In this document: piece by piece, positions 1 through 11,529 of the stretch
Layout of the letters: each line of letters starts with the position of its first letter
Position numbering within the stretch: position 1 is the first letter of the stretch
From: Przewalskia tangutica
Lineage: Eukaryota > Streptophyta > Magnoliopsida > Solanales > Solanaceae
Length of the DNA stretch: 64,000 nt
Reading direction: 5' to 3'
Assembly: GCA_029844215.1 (NCBI GenBank)
Contig: CM056730.1
Coordinates: 54,944,924 to 55,008,923, forward strand
The notes under the pieces: model-generated
Told to the model about the DNA's origin: nothing
Databases searched by the model: none
Seen by the model: only the letters and a program-made list of their open reading frames with translations
Translations under genes and position numbers: made by a program

Positions 1-2093
1 CAATACCCGTAGTATAAAATAGAGTATTGTCTTTTAAGTAATCAAAATACTTACCTTTGTAAAATCAAGTAACAACATTATTTTCCAAGCGCCCAAGTTT
101 GCCTAATTTCAAGTGTTTACGTTTCTTATTTTAGAAAGGTTTCGTAGTTCATAGACTTATTTATTTAGGAATATAATTCTCTTTTAACAATCTGAAAAAC
201 ATAAACCTTATGTGTGAGTAGGACATTCTTGTTTATAACAATCTTATTACAGCAGCCATGATCTAGGAAATATCATTTTGTCTCATCTTAGCTTCATGCG
301 GATGAAAGTTTCTCTTGGTTTTAATAATACTTAATCTGTCAAAACATTTCCTTTTATTAACGCGGTGGTTTGTCGATACACATTACGATTTCAAATCAAG
401 AGAACATTCTTAAGCCGTTATACCTAACTTCCCATAAAGCTAGTATAACTCTTAAGTTTTAAAAACCAAGTATTACTTAACTTTCAAAATGATTCAAAAA
501 ATCTTTTGAAATACTTCAAGTTCTTTATTATCACATAACCTGCCAGTTATAGTTCAAATCAGTTACCTTTTAAAAACCACAAGTATTTTCTTACCTACAT
601 AAAGCTGTTATAACCAACTTCCCATAAAGCCGTTATAACACTTTTATGTTTTAAACCAATCAAATACATTTAGCACATGTACGTCTACCGTACTAAATAG
701 TTCACACATATCATGCTAGAAGAGATAGGAAGAGGTTCACATACCTCGCGACGATTATCGGCTAATAGCAAAACGCTCCAAGTACCTCAAACCGTCGGCT
801 ACCTTAAGCCGAGTAGATCGCGCCACGCTTTGTACATCAACCTATAAGGTCACAAGGCGCTTATTAACATCTAGGTCTTATCGTAGAACATTCTACAGAA
901 AATTCGCGACCTCCCCACACATGGCGTAAATCTCCTCCTCTATCGGGGCCGGCTACCAAGCCAACCAGGGGGGGGGGGGTTATACGTCTAATCCGGACGT
1001 GCACAATTCTACCTCGCGGAAAAAGCTACACAAGTCTCATGTCTGATCCTATGTAAATACTGATTGATTTCTTCTTTAAATTCAGCTTAAGTCAAAAGAC
1101 ATTGCCTCACCATAACCTTCAGTTCTATATATAGGATTCTTCATCTCTATACTCTAACAATCATGTTATTTCCAAGTACACTCGAGGGACAAGATATTTT
1201 ACTCGATAAGCACATAATTATCCGCGTTTAAATGTCGATCCTGAGCAAGGTTTAGCTCCTACTCCGTGCGCTCCGACCCGTTCCAAACAACCCTTAGAAG
1301 TTCTAACCAACTTCTACTAATTACTCCAACTAACTATGGATATTTTCCTTAGGGTTTCGTTTTTGTGACTGACGGGAAGTATGATAGTATACCTTGGATT
1401 GTTGTATAGGTATAACCTTAGAATACTACAAGGTATACGGCTAAGGTAATTTGGGCATTATAACAATATTTGGAGAGTATTTCTACACCACAAAAGGGGG
1501 GTATTATATGAAAACAACTAGGCTAGGGGGGGGTACACTCTCGGCTAGCACCCCTAGAGGGGGGGGTGCTCTCGGCCACAAGGGGGAGGCCCTCGGCCGA
1601 ACTCAACACAAGGGGAGGGAGAAGGAGAGCTTTCAAGACTTAGGCAAATTTATGGATGAATTAGTCTTCAAAGGGGTGGGTATTTATAGGTCAAGTGAAG
1701 GCCAACCAATGGCCAAGATCTTGCCAAGTGCAAGGCAAGTGTAGGGCCAAGATTCACCCATGTGTCCTTGACCAACTAACACACAAAAATATCCTACCAA
1801 CTCCCCTTGACCAACTAGGCCAATTCGTCCAACCCTCCCTTTACCGCCCATTCACGTCCGCCAATGAGAGGGTGCCAAGTGGCGCCCTCTTGTTGGCCCA
1901 ACACGTTTCGTCTCTCGGAAAAATCCGTAAAAAATAAAAATGACATAGCCGGAATTTTTCCTACGAAAGCGTGGAAAGCGTTTAAAAACGACTCTGTCGG
2001 GTGTTGTGCACAAAAATAATTTGGCCAAGCCTATTCTCAAGTTCGAAATTTCCACGTGCGTCCTGCGTACATACTGGAAATACGGGTATAACA
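1..2093 (-). repeat. 3' LTR of element E (partial)
   Basis: The segment ends at 2093 with GGTATAACA, the reverse complement of the LTR start, and is followed directly by the purine tract. It matches 5948-8033, the right LTR of the same element, almost base for base in its AT-rich parts. About the first 1.3 kb of the LTR lies outside the window. A run of 12 G at 968-979 is only 4 G in the sister LTR at 6917-6920. Confidence 0.88.
1681..1688 (-). promoter_or_regulatory. TATA box of element E 3' LTR
   Basis: On the minus strand this reads TATAAATA, about 405 bp from the LTR start. It is preceded by a CCATTGGTTGG block (CCAAT type) and followed by a long pyrimidine-rich tract. The same arrangement occurs in the other LTRs of the window. 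Confidence 0.7.
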
Positions 2094-2105
2094 TTCTCCC
2101 TCCTT
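2094..2105 (-). promoter_or_regulatory. Polypurine tract of element E
   Basis: On the minus strand AAGGAGGGAGAA lies directly before the 3' LTR, the normal site of plus-strand DNA priming. A short palindrome (AACATTCG...CGAATGTT type, 2109-2125, shortened here) precedes it, as in elements A, B, C and D. Confidence 0.8.
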
Positions 2106-2599
2106 AGAAACATTCGTCGAATGTTCCTTCTAATCTCAAAACAAGCGCGGCGCGGATAGTCTTCACTACTATACTTATGAGAACAATCCCGCCACGTGAC
2201 CACGAAACACCGCGCAAATACCTCCATCCAAGTCCACGAGGAAACACCTCTAACATTACCACAAACACCTCTCTCCGGGTCTAAAATATACTTCCTTCGA
2301 CCTTCTCCTTACAAAAGAAATGATCACATCTATGCTGCGCCATACATGCTCGCTTCTCCCTTTACTCGTCGTGATACCACTTTTGTCACTTTGCGCGAGT
2401 TAGTGTCACTCGGCGACCCAACAATGATGCAGGGCTGCGTGCGATCCACGAGGTTGTCGTACACTCGAACTCTTACCACATTTACGTCTTGATTTCCAAA
2501 ACTTCGGGGTTACTATCTCTAACGTGGTCATCATTAGCGGGAACACTCTGTATGTATCTCTTATACTTTCCCGATCATATCAATAAGAAAGACGTGAAG

Positions 2600-2960
2600 T
2601 ACTGCGTCCTATGTCGGACGGAATATGCTAACATATAGGAAAATGGCATATTCTTCACATGAACTCAAAAGGGCCCAAGTAACTCGGGCTAAGTTCCTCT
2701 GTTTTCCAAAACTCGTCACACCCAACCGGGGTGGTACCTTCAAGAAGATCGACCGTCACTGAACTCTAAGCGTCGTCGCCGATTATCCGCATACGATTTC
2801 TCCGAGTGCGGAACTTCTTCTAGACAAGCTTTACCTATCCACGATCTGCCGGAACAAGCTGAACCAACTATCTCGAATCTTGCCAACATCGAACCAATCG
2901 GCCAAACTTACACTTCCGCCTCTACAAGGCCTCATAAGGCGACATTGGCAAACCGAAATG
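2600..2960 (-). pseudogene. Integrase C-terminal remnant of element E
   Basis: On the minus strand, ATGTCGCCTTATGAGGCC at about 2945 encodes an MSPYEAL stretch. This is the segment after the integrase catalytic core that reads APFEAL in chromoviruses. Further on, at about 2655-2693, LSPSYLGPF is recognisable as the GPY/F module. The catalytic core itself is absent. Frame breaks and stops interrupt the stretch, so it cannot encode an integrase. The homologous piece in element A lies at 23640-24110. It is the only pol remnant in E. Confidence 0.7.
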
Positions 2961-4039
2961 GTAGCCTAAACACTCCTCCACGAGACAACAATCCCACAAC
3001 TACCTGCGAAATACACATCGGCCGAGGCGAATCGACTACGAGACTCTCCCGAGTTCCTAACCTTGCACGGTAAAACCTCGGAAAAAGCAGTAGTAACACA
3101 GGCTCCATGCATCTTAAGGTGAAAGCAGGCACCCCGTGCAGCCTTACCACCTTTCTGATATATCATCACCGCCGAGTAAACGATCCTGACCGAAAAACAC
3201 GATGGGCTGCCCCCATCGGCCCGACCACCGGTCGAACACATCCACGAACTTCGTCTGTTTGGTTAACTAAAGTTGGGCCTAACACCCGCGTGACCTACCC
3301 CAGGTGGGACCACCACAACCAGACCGCGTCAAACATGCCGCGGTTTGACGCGCAGCGTGGCCTCGACCCGACCGGCAAGCGCAAAATACTATCTCCCGTG
3401 GAAAAATCTCACTAAACACGTTACGAAAACCTAGCGGTCTTCTTAGCTCAACTACCCTCTTCCATTTCATACTACTTAGGGACCTATCCCAAACATATCT
3501 CACGTGCACTATGCACTCCGATAAGGATCAAACATAAACACTACACCTTTACTCGAGATGGCCTTACCTCTAAGGTCTCTACGTACAAAACTTTAAGGCT
3601 CACACTTTCTCTATCCCCAAATCTTACTTGGTTAACTAACCAAGATTTCTAATCACAATTTACATAATGCTATCGAATATAACACTTAAGGTATACTTAC
3701 CTTACCACACATGCTAATCCCAGAGGTTAAAGATCTATCTGAATTTCGCTTCACTCCCTTAGTCGTTCTAATCAAACCGCCCGTGAGCGCATAGCTAAGG
3801 AAGGTGACGAACTACCCACCGATCGAAGGCTAAGTCCTCCTACCGGGACACTCTTTCGACATCGGACCACGGCGGTCATGTACAACAAGTACCAACTAAA
3901 AGACGACATTCCGGGATGGCGTCGCCACAATGAGCGGAAGCCACAGGTTACGACCAACTCCTGCATACCCCGAGCGTCCCCGAAATCCGTGGAGAACCTC
4001 TACCGCTGGTGGGTGTGCAAATCTAATCATTGGCGGTGA
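2961..4039 (-). other. Non-coding module that replaces pol in element E
   Basis: About 1.1 kb between the gag and integrase remnants shows no coding signal. Parts align with the corresponding modules of A, B, D, H and G: the block around 3230-3420, the near-palindrome CCTTACCTCTAAGGT at 3562-3576, and a splice-donor-like GGTAAGGTAAGTATAC at 3691-3706 on the minus strand. Autonomous element C lacks the module. The short open frames seen here on both strands differ between copies and are not supported as genes. Confidence 0.6.
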
Positions 4040-4479
4040 CTCGCCTCGAAAGTTACCAAAGGACCTTCTGTTATGGCCTCTTCTCGCCCGTTAACCCGTC
4101 GATCTACGTTTCTCGGCTGATGCGCATAAGCGCATACAGGCCATGCTCAAGCCTAATCGAAGAACTACTCTTGCACAACCTTCCGTTAATATTCATCAAG
4201 ATTCGCGATACATGGTATACTCTCGGTAGCCAAATCCATAGTTAGTAAATGGTCGCCTCCTTGAAATCTATATTCTGTTCGTCGTGGGCGAAGGTTCAAA
4301 TATCATGGCCGCGATGGAAGCTGCCGCCGTGCTAAACTCTCTGGGGCTAGTGGCGTCGAGAACTCTCCAAATGAAGCACTACCCTAGGTAAAGGTGGGCT
4401 GTGCCCACGTAACCTCGAACTCTACTCGCAGCTCCGCCGTGCCTTGCCTCACTGGGCCGGGTTGCCTACGCGGAGGCAT
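4040..4479 (-). pseudogene. Gag remnant of element E
   Basis: The start ATGCCTCCGCGTAGG at 4479 (minus) corresponds to the gag starts of the other elements (MPPR type, just after a basic, alanine-rich N-terminus). Downstream sequence at about 4150-4190 matches the EGCARVILQLGLSMAC segment of element A, the capsid part that reads ALQPGMDIARMQ in the other gags. The central capsid segment (WDEF...EYNVEFDSLARY) and the zinc knuckle are missing. The piece is about 440 bp, against about 1.2 kb for gag in C, and is broken by stops. Confidence 0.6.
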
Positions 4480-4656
4480 AACGATAAGGGAAAGAAATCG
4501 TTAGAGGTCCAACTTACAACACGGCTAAGGCACGATCTCGAGTGAGAAGAATGAAACCAATCCTAAATATCCTATAGCCTCACGATTATTGGTGTAGTGC
4601 AACACGATAATCAAGACTGCGGATCTGATGCAGTAGACACTTTCCGAGGATTAATC

Positions 4657-4667
4657 GCTCGATACCA
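4657..4667 (-). promoter_or_regulatory. Primer-binding site of element E (initiator tRNA-Met type)
   Basis: The minus strand reads TGGTATCGAGC four bases after the 5' LTR end. The canonical complement of initiator tRNA-Met, intact in element C, is TGGTATCAGAGC, so one base is missing here. The loss turns CAG into CG, as in five other copies in this window. Confidence 0.8.
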
Positions 4668-5224
4668 CTTTTGTCACGACCGAACTGGGCGTGGATGGTG
4701 CCTTACCGGGCACCCTAGTGACACAACATCGAGTAATCAGAACATAAAGACAATACATGAAACCAATGTAATATGACGGTGAAATAAGAAAGGCAGGCTA
4801 ACTAAAAGCGGTTACCTTGGTATATATATAACTAGCAATTTGGCGATTTACAACCCTCTTACAAATTCTGCCTGGCAGATTACTCTGCACCTCTACGAAT
4901 AATATGACAACAACGACGGGGCGGGGCCCGTCATACCCTGAATGTAAGCACCTACCACGAGGGACTATACGAAGATAAGCCTCGGAGAAACGGGCTTTCC
5001 CGAATCTTGGCGTGACCCTAAGGCGAGGATCAACGGCGGTGTACCTTTACTGCGGCATGAACGCGGCCCGAAGAGGTCGAGACAACAGTGCAGAGTATGT
5101 GAAATCGAAATAAATCAGTAAATGAAATCATAGTAGTCTATATAAAGCAGAGACATGTATGATAACCAAACTACGATTCTGATAAATAAACAATCATGTC
5201 AAGTCGGGGACTCGCGCCTCAAGT

Positions 5225-5660
5225 CATCACAATAGCGTGCGGGGTAAATGCGAAGGCATAGCCGACTACTAAGACCCGATACAAACCAAATACCATAAAG
5301 CGCATCACGAGGTCTTTCTGACCGCGCCATGATCGAAGCGGCCACTCGCGCTGATATCAATGTGCGCGTCTATCCACGGAACTACCGCGACTCGCATAGG
5401 TCACACACGGACCAGCATGAGGTATTCTCGAATCATGGTCCTGGACACGCGAGGTATACCCGCATCGAGCGGCTTAACCCCGGTATCCACCTAGGCTCCG
5501 CGGCCGCATAGTCCTCAAAGACCGCGTAGTCCCAAGACCGCATAGGGCATCCCGCGTCAGGCTAAACACCGGAATGATCAATCCTGGAGCTCATGACTCC
5601 GCATAGTCACAAGGATCGCATAGGCCGTATAGACCGCATCGGTGGAAAGCCCTCGGTATA
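5225..5660 (-). repeat. GC-rich degenerate tandem cassette in element E LTR
   Basis: This block has many irregular repeats of a CGCATAGG / GCATGAGGTATTC-type motif at about 20-50 bp spacing. It lies in the transcribed leader of the LTR. Related cassettes occupy the same place in the LTRs of C, A, S and I, while B, D and G carry unrelated minisatellites there. Confidence 0.55.
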
Positions 5661-7620
5661 ACAAGTCGAGGGTATGTGATATAATATGATCTGACGGGCT
5701 TAACGTTTGACAACGTAAGCCTGACAAAAGTGACCCCTTACATAATAATCACAAGATACTAACACACGTAGCATCCTAACATGTTTACTTATCAAATCAA
5801 CAAGAAAGTATTACAAGGCTATCACAAACCAATACAATCAAGTTATTCACACAAGGTACTTTCTACTAACAAGTTCGAATTTTATCCCCAAAGTACTTCA
5901 CACATTAAATCTTTAAAAGAACTGCTTTCGTTCACATAATTCACCTGATACCCGTAGTATAAAATAGTATTTGTCTTTTTAAGTAATCAAAATACTTACC
6001 TTTGTAAAATCAAGTAACAACATTATTTTCCAAGCGTCCAGTTTGCCTAATTTCAAGTGTTTACGTTTCTTATTTTAGAAAGGTTTCGTAGTTCATAGTC
6101 TTATTTATTTAGGAATATAATTCTCTTTTAACAATCTGAAAAACATAAACCTTATGTGTGAGTAGGACATTCTTGTTTATAACAATCTTATTACTGACCA
6201 TGATCTAGGAAATATCATTTTGTCTCATCTTAGCTTCTACATGCGGATGGAAGTTTCTCTTGGTTTTAATAATACTTAATCTGTCAAAACATTTCCTTTT
6301 ATTAACGCTGCAGTGGTTTGTCGATACACATTCTGATTTCCGAAATCAGTAGAACATTCTTAAGCCGTTATTCCTAACTTCCCATAAAGCTAGTATAACT
6401 CTTAAGTTTTTAAAAAACCAAGTATTACTTCTTCTTTCAAAATGATTCAAAAAATCTTTTGAAATACTTCAAGTTCTTTATTATCACATAACCAGCCAGT
6501 TATAGTTCAAATCAGTTACCTTTTAAAAACCACAAGTATTTTCTTACCTACATAAAGCTGTTATAACCAACTTCCCATAAAGCCGTTATAACACTTTTAT
6601 GTTTTAAACCAATCAAATACATTTAGCACATGTACGTCTACCGTACTAAATAGTTCACACATATCATGCTAGAAGAGATAGGAAGAGGTTCACATACCTC
6701 GCGACGATTATCGGCTAATAGCAAAACGCTCCAAGTACCTCAAACCGTCGGCTACCTTAAGCCGAGTAGATCGCGCCACGCTTTGTACATCAACCTATAA
6801 GGCCACAAGGCGCTTATTAACATCTAGGTCTTATCGTAGAACATTCTACAGAAAATTCGGCACCTCCCCACATGGCGTAAATCTCCTCCTCTATCGGGGC
6901 GGCTACGAAGCCAACCGGGGTTATCGTCTAATCCGGGCGTGCACAATTCTACCTCACGGAAAAGCTACACAAGTCTCATCTGTAATACTCTATGTAAATC
7001 TGATTCAAGATCTTCTTTAAATTCGGGCTTAAGTCAAAGACATTGCGCACAATAACGTTCAGTTCTATATATAGTATACTTCAACTATATAGTCTAACAA
7101 TCATGTAATTTCCAATTACAATAGAGGACAAGATATTTACCTCGATAAGCCCATAATTATCCGAGTTTAAATGTCGATCTGAGCAAGGTTTAGCTCTACT
7201 CAGTGCGCTCCAACCCGCTCCAAACAACCCTTAGAAGTTCTAACCAACTTCTACTAATTACTCCAACTAACTATGGAGATTTTCCTTAGGGTTTCGGTTT
7301 TGTATTGTGGGAAGTATGATAGTATAATGGGCTTTTGTATAGGTATAACCTTAGAATACTACAAGGTATACGGCTAAGGTAATTTGGGCATTATAACAAT
7401 ATTTGGAGAGTATTTCTACACCACAAAAGGGGGGTATTATATGAAAACAACTAGGCTAGGGGGGGGAAGGGGGTACACTCTCGGCTAGCACCCCTAGAGG
7501 GGGGGGTTCTCTCGGCCACAAGGGGGAGGCTCTCGGCCGAACTCAACACAAGGGGAGGGAGAAGGAGAGCTTTCAAGACTTAGGCAAATTTATGGATGAA
7601 TTAGTCTTCAAAGGAGTGGG

Positions 7621-7628
7621 TATTTATA
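7621..7628 (-). promoter_or_regulatory. TATA box of element E 5' LTR
   Basis: Minus-strand TATAAATA about 405 bp inside the LTR, in the same context as at 1681-1688. As the 5' LTR copy, this is the one that would drive transcription of E. Confidence 0.72.
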
Positions 7629-8033
7629 GGTCAAGTGAAGGTCAACCAATGGCCAAGATCTTGCCAAGTGCAAGGCAAGTGTAGGGCCAAGATTCACCCA
7701 TGTGTCCTTGACCAACTAACACACAAAAATATCCTACCAACTCCCCTTGACCAACTAGGCCAATTCGTCCAACCCTCCATTTACCGCCCATTCACGTCCG
7801 CCAATGAGAGGGTGCCAAGTGGCGCCCTCTTGTTGGCCCAACACGTTTCGTCTCTCGGAAAAATCCGTAAAAATTAAAAATGACATAGCCGGAATTTTCC
7901 CTACGAAAGCTGTGAAAACGTTTCGTCGAAAACGACTCTAATCGGTGTTGTGCACAAAAATAATTCGTGACTATTCTCAAGTTCGAAATTTCCTCGTCGT
8001 CCTGCGTACATACTGCGAAATACGAGGTATAAC

Positions 8034-8280
8034 GGTATGGCGGGGCCTGTCCCGCCACGATTATTATTCCTAAGTGCGTATTCACCTTTGTGGTTGGTGT
8101 AGGAACCGATTGTATAGTTGTACTTTTGAGTATGTTTATATTATGAAAGGCGGCCTTATCGGCTAGCCTGGGATGTTATTGTTACATATGTGTTTATGTT
8201 GTGTATGTTCATTGCTATTCTCTCGATGTATACAGGCAGGTGCCCAGTTGGGCCGTCATGATCCGAGGCGGGTCGTGACA
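8034..8280 (+). repeat. 3'-terminal fragment of a plus-strand LTR
   Basis: The fragment begins with GGTATGGCGGGGCCTG, as near the 3' end of the plus LTRs (compare 22039-22060), and ends with GGGTCGTGACA at 8280, the LTR end. The interior is clearly diverged from the A and S LTRs. It is probably the remainder of the LTR into which element E inserted. GGTAT at 8034-8038 would be the right copy of the duplication. Confidence 0.7.
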
Positions 8281-8656
8281 GTTTAATGCCTAAGTAAACT
8301 TAGCCTTTGCAAGCAAACACTTTGGTGTAAATACCTACAAAAGTTTATTATCTACTTTCATTTTAACACATCTATGAAAGGGTCTCGGTCCTCTTAGACT
8401 TAGAGAAAATGCTTTGGCATAAATATTTTTATCTCCGAAAAGGATTTTAGCACCCTAACAATTATAATGGACGACACATTATAATTAGACTTGTATTTAA
8501 TGTTTGGCGAACATTTTCAGTTTTCGGGGATTTCAATCAAGATCAATATGCCATATATCATATGACATCCTATCCTGCAATTTCTAAATACATTTAGATG
8601 AAAAACCATCAAACCCAATAGGCATGATATAAGATGGTTTTAATCAAGTACTGGAT
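8281..8656. other. Unassigned AT-rich stretch between two LTR ends
   Basis: These 376 bp lie between an LTR 3' end and an LTR 5' start. I find no match to any other part of the window and no convincing open frame or RNA gene. It may be the oldest, non-transposon sequence here, or the inside of another repeat family. Confidence 0.4.
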
Positions 8657-9704
8657 TGTTACACCCCGAAATTTCAGGACATGTTTATAAGAATGTTCGT
8701 AAGAACTCAAAAATGTTAAGATTTGAGACGAGTAAAAATTTATCGGAATTTTGGAATTTATCAGAAAATGAAATATTGCGATGAATGGGAGGGAGACACG
8801 TGTCACCCCCCCCTTAGTGGTCATGGACGAATTATGCATGGGTAGAATGTTCATTTGACCATAATTAAGATGAAAGTATTGCTAGGCTAATAGCTTGAGA
8901 ACATTGACTAAGTCAATGAGCCCACATAGCTTGATATTTTAAATGAATTCATCCAAGCCACACAAATGTTCTAATCTAGACCCTTGAATGTAGTTTATAT
9001 GTACACTAGTAGTGCAAGACTTTGTCATTTCTACACTTAGAAAAATTTGAAATCTTGTTCTTGCTCTAAATGGAGGCTCGCGGCTTTGAGGCCTTTTGAA
9101 GGAAGAAATTTTGCAATTTTTGTTCTAAATTCACAATACTTTAAACCAAGGTTCCTAAGGGTATTGTAAGGGTATCTCAGTAGAAATATCCCGGAAAAGT
9201 GGAATTTTCGTATTAGTCGCAAGGCGGAAACTTAAGGAGTTCTTCAACTTTGATGTTGGAACTTGAAGATGAGTTCTTCATAAGCTTCTAAGGGTTGCTT
9301 GGAGTGGATTGGAACTTCAAAAATAGGAGCTAAAGTTGTTAAGGATCGACTTGTAATCTTGGATCATATTTGGACTAAATGAGGTATAATCTTCGTCTTA
9401 CTTTTGTAATTGAAGATTTCATGTTATGATAAGTTATAAATGATCATGTGATATGTGTTATGAAGATTGATAAGTGTTATGGAAGTTTAGAAGCTCAAAT
9501 CCGAAAATGACATGTTGAGTCATTTGAAATTGAATTACAATTTGGTCGTTATCTAGAATCGTCGCATGTTATCTACTAGAAGATTGTAGTAGCTATAATC
9601 GATTGTGGCTTGATTACATGTTATACTAAACAACTTGGATTGAAAAGAAATTGGAAAGAAGACTTTGTGTTGTTGTCCCTCAAACTTGCCGAATTCTGTG
9701 GAGG
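8657..9704 (+). repeat. Diverged plus-strand LTR J, 5' part, truncated
   Basis: It starts TGTTACACCCCGAAATTTCAGG, similar to the LTR start of the main family. It keeps the GACACGTGTCACCCCC box (8794-8808). Around 9270-9400 it has the block that reads cttctaagggttg...ggagctaaa...aaggatcgac in the other LTRs. Elsewhere it is much diverged. It ends at about 9704, where gag sequence of internal F starts on the opposite strand, so its 3' two thirds are lost. The short open frames inside it (for example 9037-9222) have no recognisable product. Confidence 0.6.
8794..8803. promoter_or_regulatory. G-box palindrome GACACGTGTC in LTR J
   Basis: This perfect 10-bp palindrome centred on CACGTG, the plant G-box core bound by bZIP and bHLH factors, is retained although the surrounding LTR is diverged from its relatives. 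Confidence 0.5.
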
Positions 9705-10572
9705 ACCACTCTGTACTGGCAAAGGTGCATAACTAGCCTGCTGCTGAGGTGGTCCGCCTCGCAAGTTACCAAAGGACCCTGCTGTTCTGGCCTTCTTCTA
9801 TTGATCCCGGTCATTCCGTCGACCTCTCCGTGCCTCACATCCTAGTGCATGAGCCTGCATGCGGGCAATGTCCATGCCCGGCTGAAGAGCTACACCCGAA
9901 CAAGCCTCTGCCAAGTAATCATCGAGCCCGGTGACGTAGCGGTGCACTCTGTCCTCCATATCTGTCACTAAAGCGGGGACATACCGAGCCAACGAGTCAA
10001 ACTCCACGTTGTACTCCTGGCAATGCGCTCGTGCGCCTTAACGTCAAAAATCTGTCGGCCCGAGCCCTCCTCATCTGTGGAGGAAAGAAATGTGCAAGAA
10101 ATGCCCTTGAGAACTCGTCCCAACCTGCTGGGAGCGCGTGCTCTCCTCGGGACAGTTCCCATGAATCAAACGATCATTGCCGCGTATCGCGCGGCCGATG
10201 TGAACCTAGGACTCGACTCGGTCTCGGCTCGATCACTCTCATGATCCTAGAATCGCCGGATGAACTCCTGCGGATCATCCTCGGGCCTCGACGTAAAACT
10301 CGGCGGTGCGGCTCGAAAGTCCCGATCTCAAACTATCCGATCTCGGGTGAACTACGGGTACTCTGGCATCGAATTGCTGCGTCGGCTATCCTCGTGCCTT
10401 GCCACTATCACGGCCAATAATCGGGCCATCTCGCGTAACCCACCTCCTCTGTTCCTTGCCGTGGGTCTGACGTCTCAGGTACTATGGCCTCAGTAGAGAC
10501 CGTCGCTACTCCACTCGCAGCTCCCTCTGCTGCCTTGCCCTCCTAGGCCCCGATTGCCTTGCATGGAGGCAT
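9705..10572 (-). pseudogene. Gag remnant in internal segment F
   Basis: On the minus strand the start is ATGCCTCCA at 10572. Recognisable segments include FDSLARYVPALVTDMEDRV followed by HRYVTGLDDYLAEACSG and ALQPGMDIARMQAHALG (about 9800-9990). They belong to the capsid domain of chromovirus gag, the particle-forming protein. The N-terminal third is split over other frames. The 3' part, including the zinc knuckle, is missing because LTR J joins at about 9705. It matches the gag of D (28180-29368) and H (56771-57935) closely. Confidence 0.75.
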
Positions 10573-10758
10573 AACTGGCACATAAGAATACGTCAGAGGG
10601 AGTCCAACTTACAACACAGCTCTGAGCGATCTCGGAATGAGAAGAATGGAAACCAATCCTAAATATCCGTAGCCTCACGATTATAGATGTGGTGCACAAC
10701 ACACCGATAATCAAGACTCTACTAGATACGATGCGTAGACACTTTCCGAGGATTAAGC

Positions 10759-10769
10759 GCTCGATACCA
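10759..10769 (-). promoter_or_regulatory. Primer-binding site of segment F
   Basis: Minus-strand TGGTATCGAGC, four bases after the end of LTR1. It has the same one-base loss against the initiator tRNA-Met complement as in E, A, B, H and G. Confidence 0.78.
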
Positions 10770-11348
10770 CTTTTGTCACGACCAAGGGCGTGTGGATGCT
10801 ACCGGGCACCTAGTGATACAACATCATAGAAAATCGAAAATAAAAACATGAACATGAAACAAGAGATATGATAAAAAAGCAACAAAGCGTTGCCTTCTTG
10901 CGTATATCTGAGAATGCGAGCGATTACACCGCTTTACAACCCTGCCAGCAGTACTACGGACTATAAGAAAGTGACAACAACTATGACGGACAGGCCCGCC
11001 ATACACAGATGTACAAGAACCTCTGAGACTGTGGTAACATACCACAAGATAAGCCTCAGGAGAAACGGGCTTCCCGTCTGGCTGTGATCCTATGGCGAGG
11101 ATCCACAACCGTACCTACATGCGGCATGAACGCAGCCCCGAAGGAGGTCGATGACAGTACCAAGTATGTGGCGAAATCATAAATGAAATCATGGCGATCT
11201 ATATAAGGCAGAGACATGTATGATAACCAAACTACGATTTACAACATAAAAGTAGTCATGTCAAGTCGAGGACTCGCGCCAGAAGTCATCCTCGTGCGTG
11301 GAACTCCTTCCTCACCGTGATCTAGGTATAAATCGTATGATACGTATA

Positions 11349-11529
11349 ACATGTCTCGGCCCATCCCATGGGACTCGAGGTGGAATCGTGTGGAATACAT
11401 GTCTCGGCCCATCTCATGGGACTCGATAGGAATCGTATGGAATACATGTCTCGGCCCATCTCATGGGACTCGATAGGAATCGTATGGAATACATGTCTCG
11501 GCCCATCTCATGGGACTCGATAGGAATCG
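11349..11529 (-). repeat. 47-48-bp minisatellite, about 4 copies, in LTR1
   Basis: Units start at 11349, 11397, 11444 and 11491, each with ACATGTCTCGGCCC and CATGGGACTCGA. The first unit is a variant (ggtggaatcgtgtgg). The homologous array in LTR2 has about five units. Confidence 0.88.

Larger units (their letters stand above)
1..8033 (-). mobile_element. Element E: non-autonomous Ty3/gypsy LTR retrotransposon, left LTR cut by window edge
   Basis: The order read on the minus strand is right LTR, primer-binding site, short gag remnant, non-coding module, integrase C-terminal remnant, purine tract, left LTR. The internal region is only 2578 bp (2094-4671), far below the 4.8 kb of autonomous element C in this window, and I see no protease, reverse transcriptase or RNase H. 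The right end (8033) abuts the 3' end of a plus-strand LTR, so E probably inserted into an older LTR. The left target side is outside the window, so no target-site duplication can be tested. Its gag and integrase pieces are closest to those of element A. Its LTRs belong to the short-U3 type, like C, G and fragment I. Confidence 0.85.
4672..8033 (-). repeat. 5' LTR of element E
   Basis: The LTR runs from TGTCACGACC (complement of the LTR end) to GGTATAAC; the expected final A is absent at the junction with the next repeat. Length is 3362 bp. From the promoter at 7621 the U3 part is about 405 bp, so R and U5 take up almost 3 kb, an unusually long leader. It matches fragment I (52097-55370) closely. 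Confidence 0.88.

Noticed and set aside
1451..1937. Open frames near the promoter of the element E LTR (also 7635-7877)
   Set aside because: They lie around the TATA box and are not kept in frame between sister LTRs.
11349..11529. CRISPR-like array
   Set aside because: The 47-bp units are directly adjacent without unique spacers and lie inside a plant LTR.
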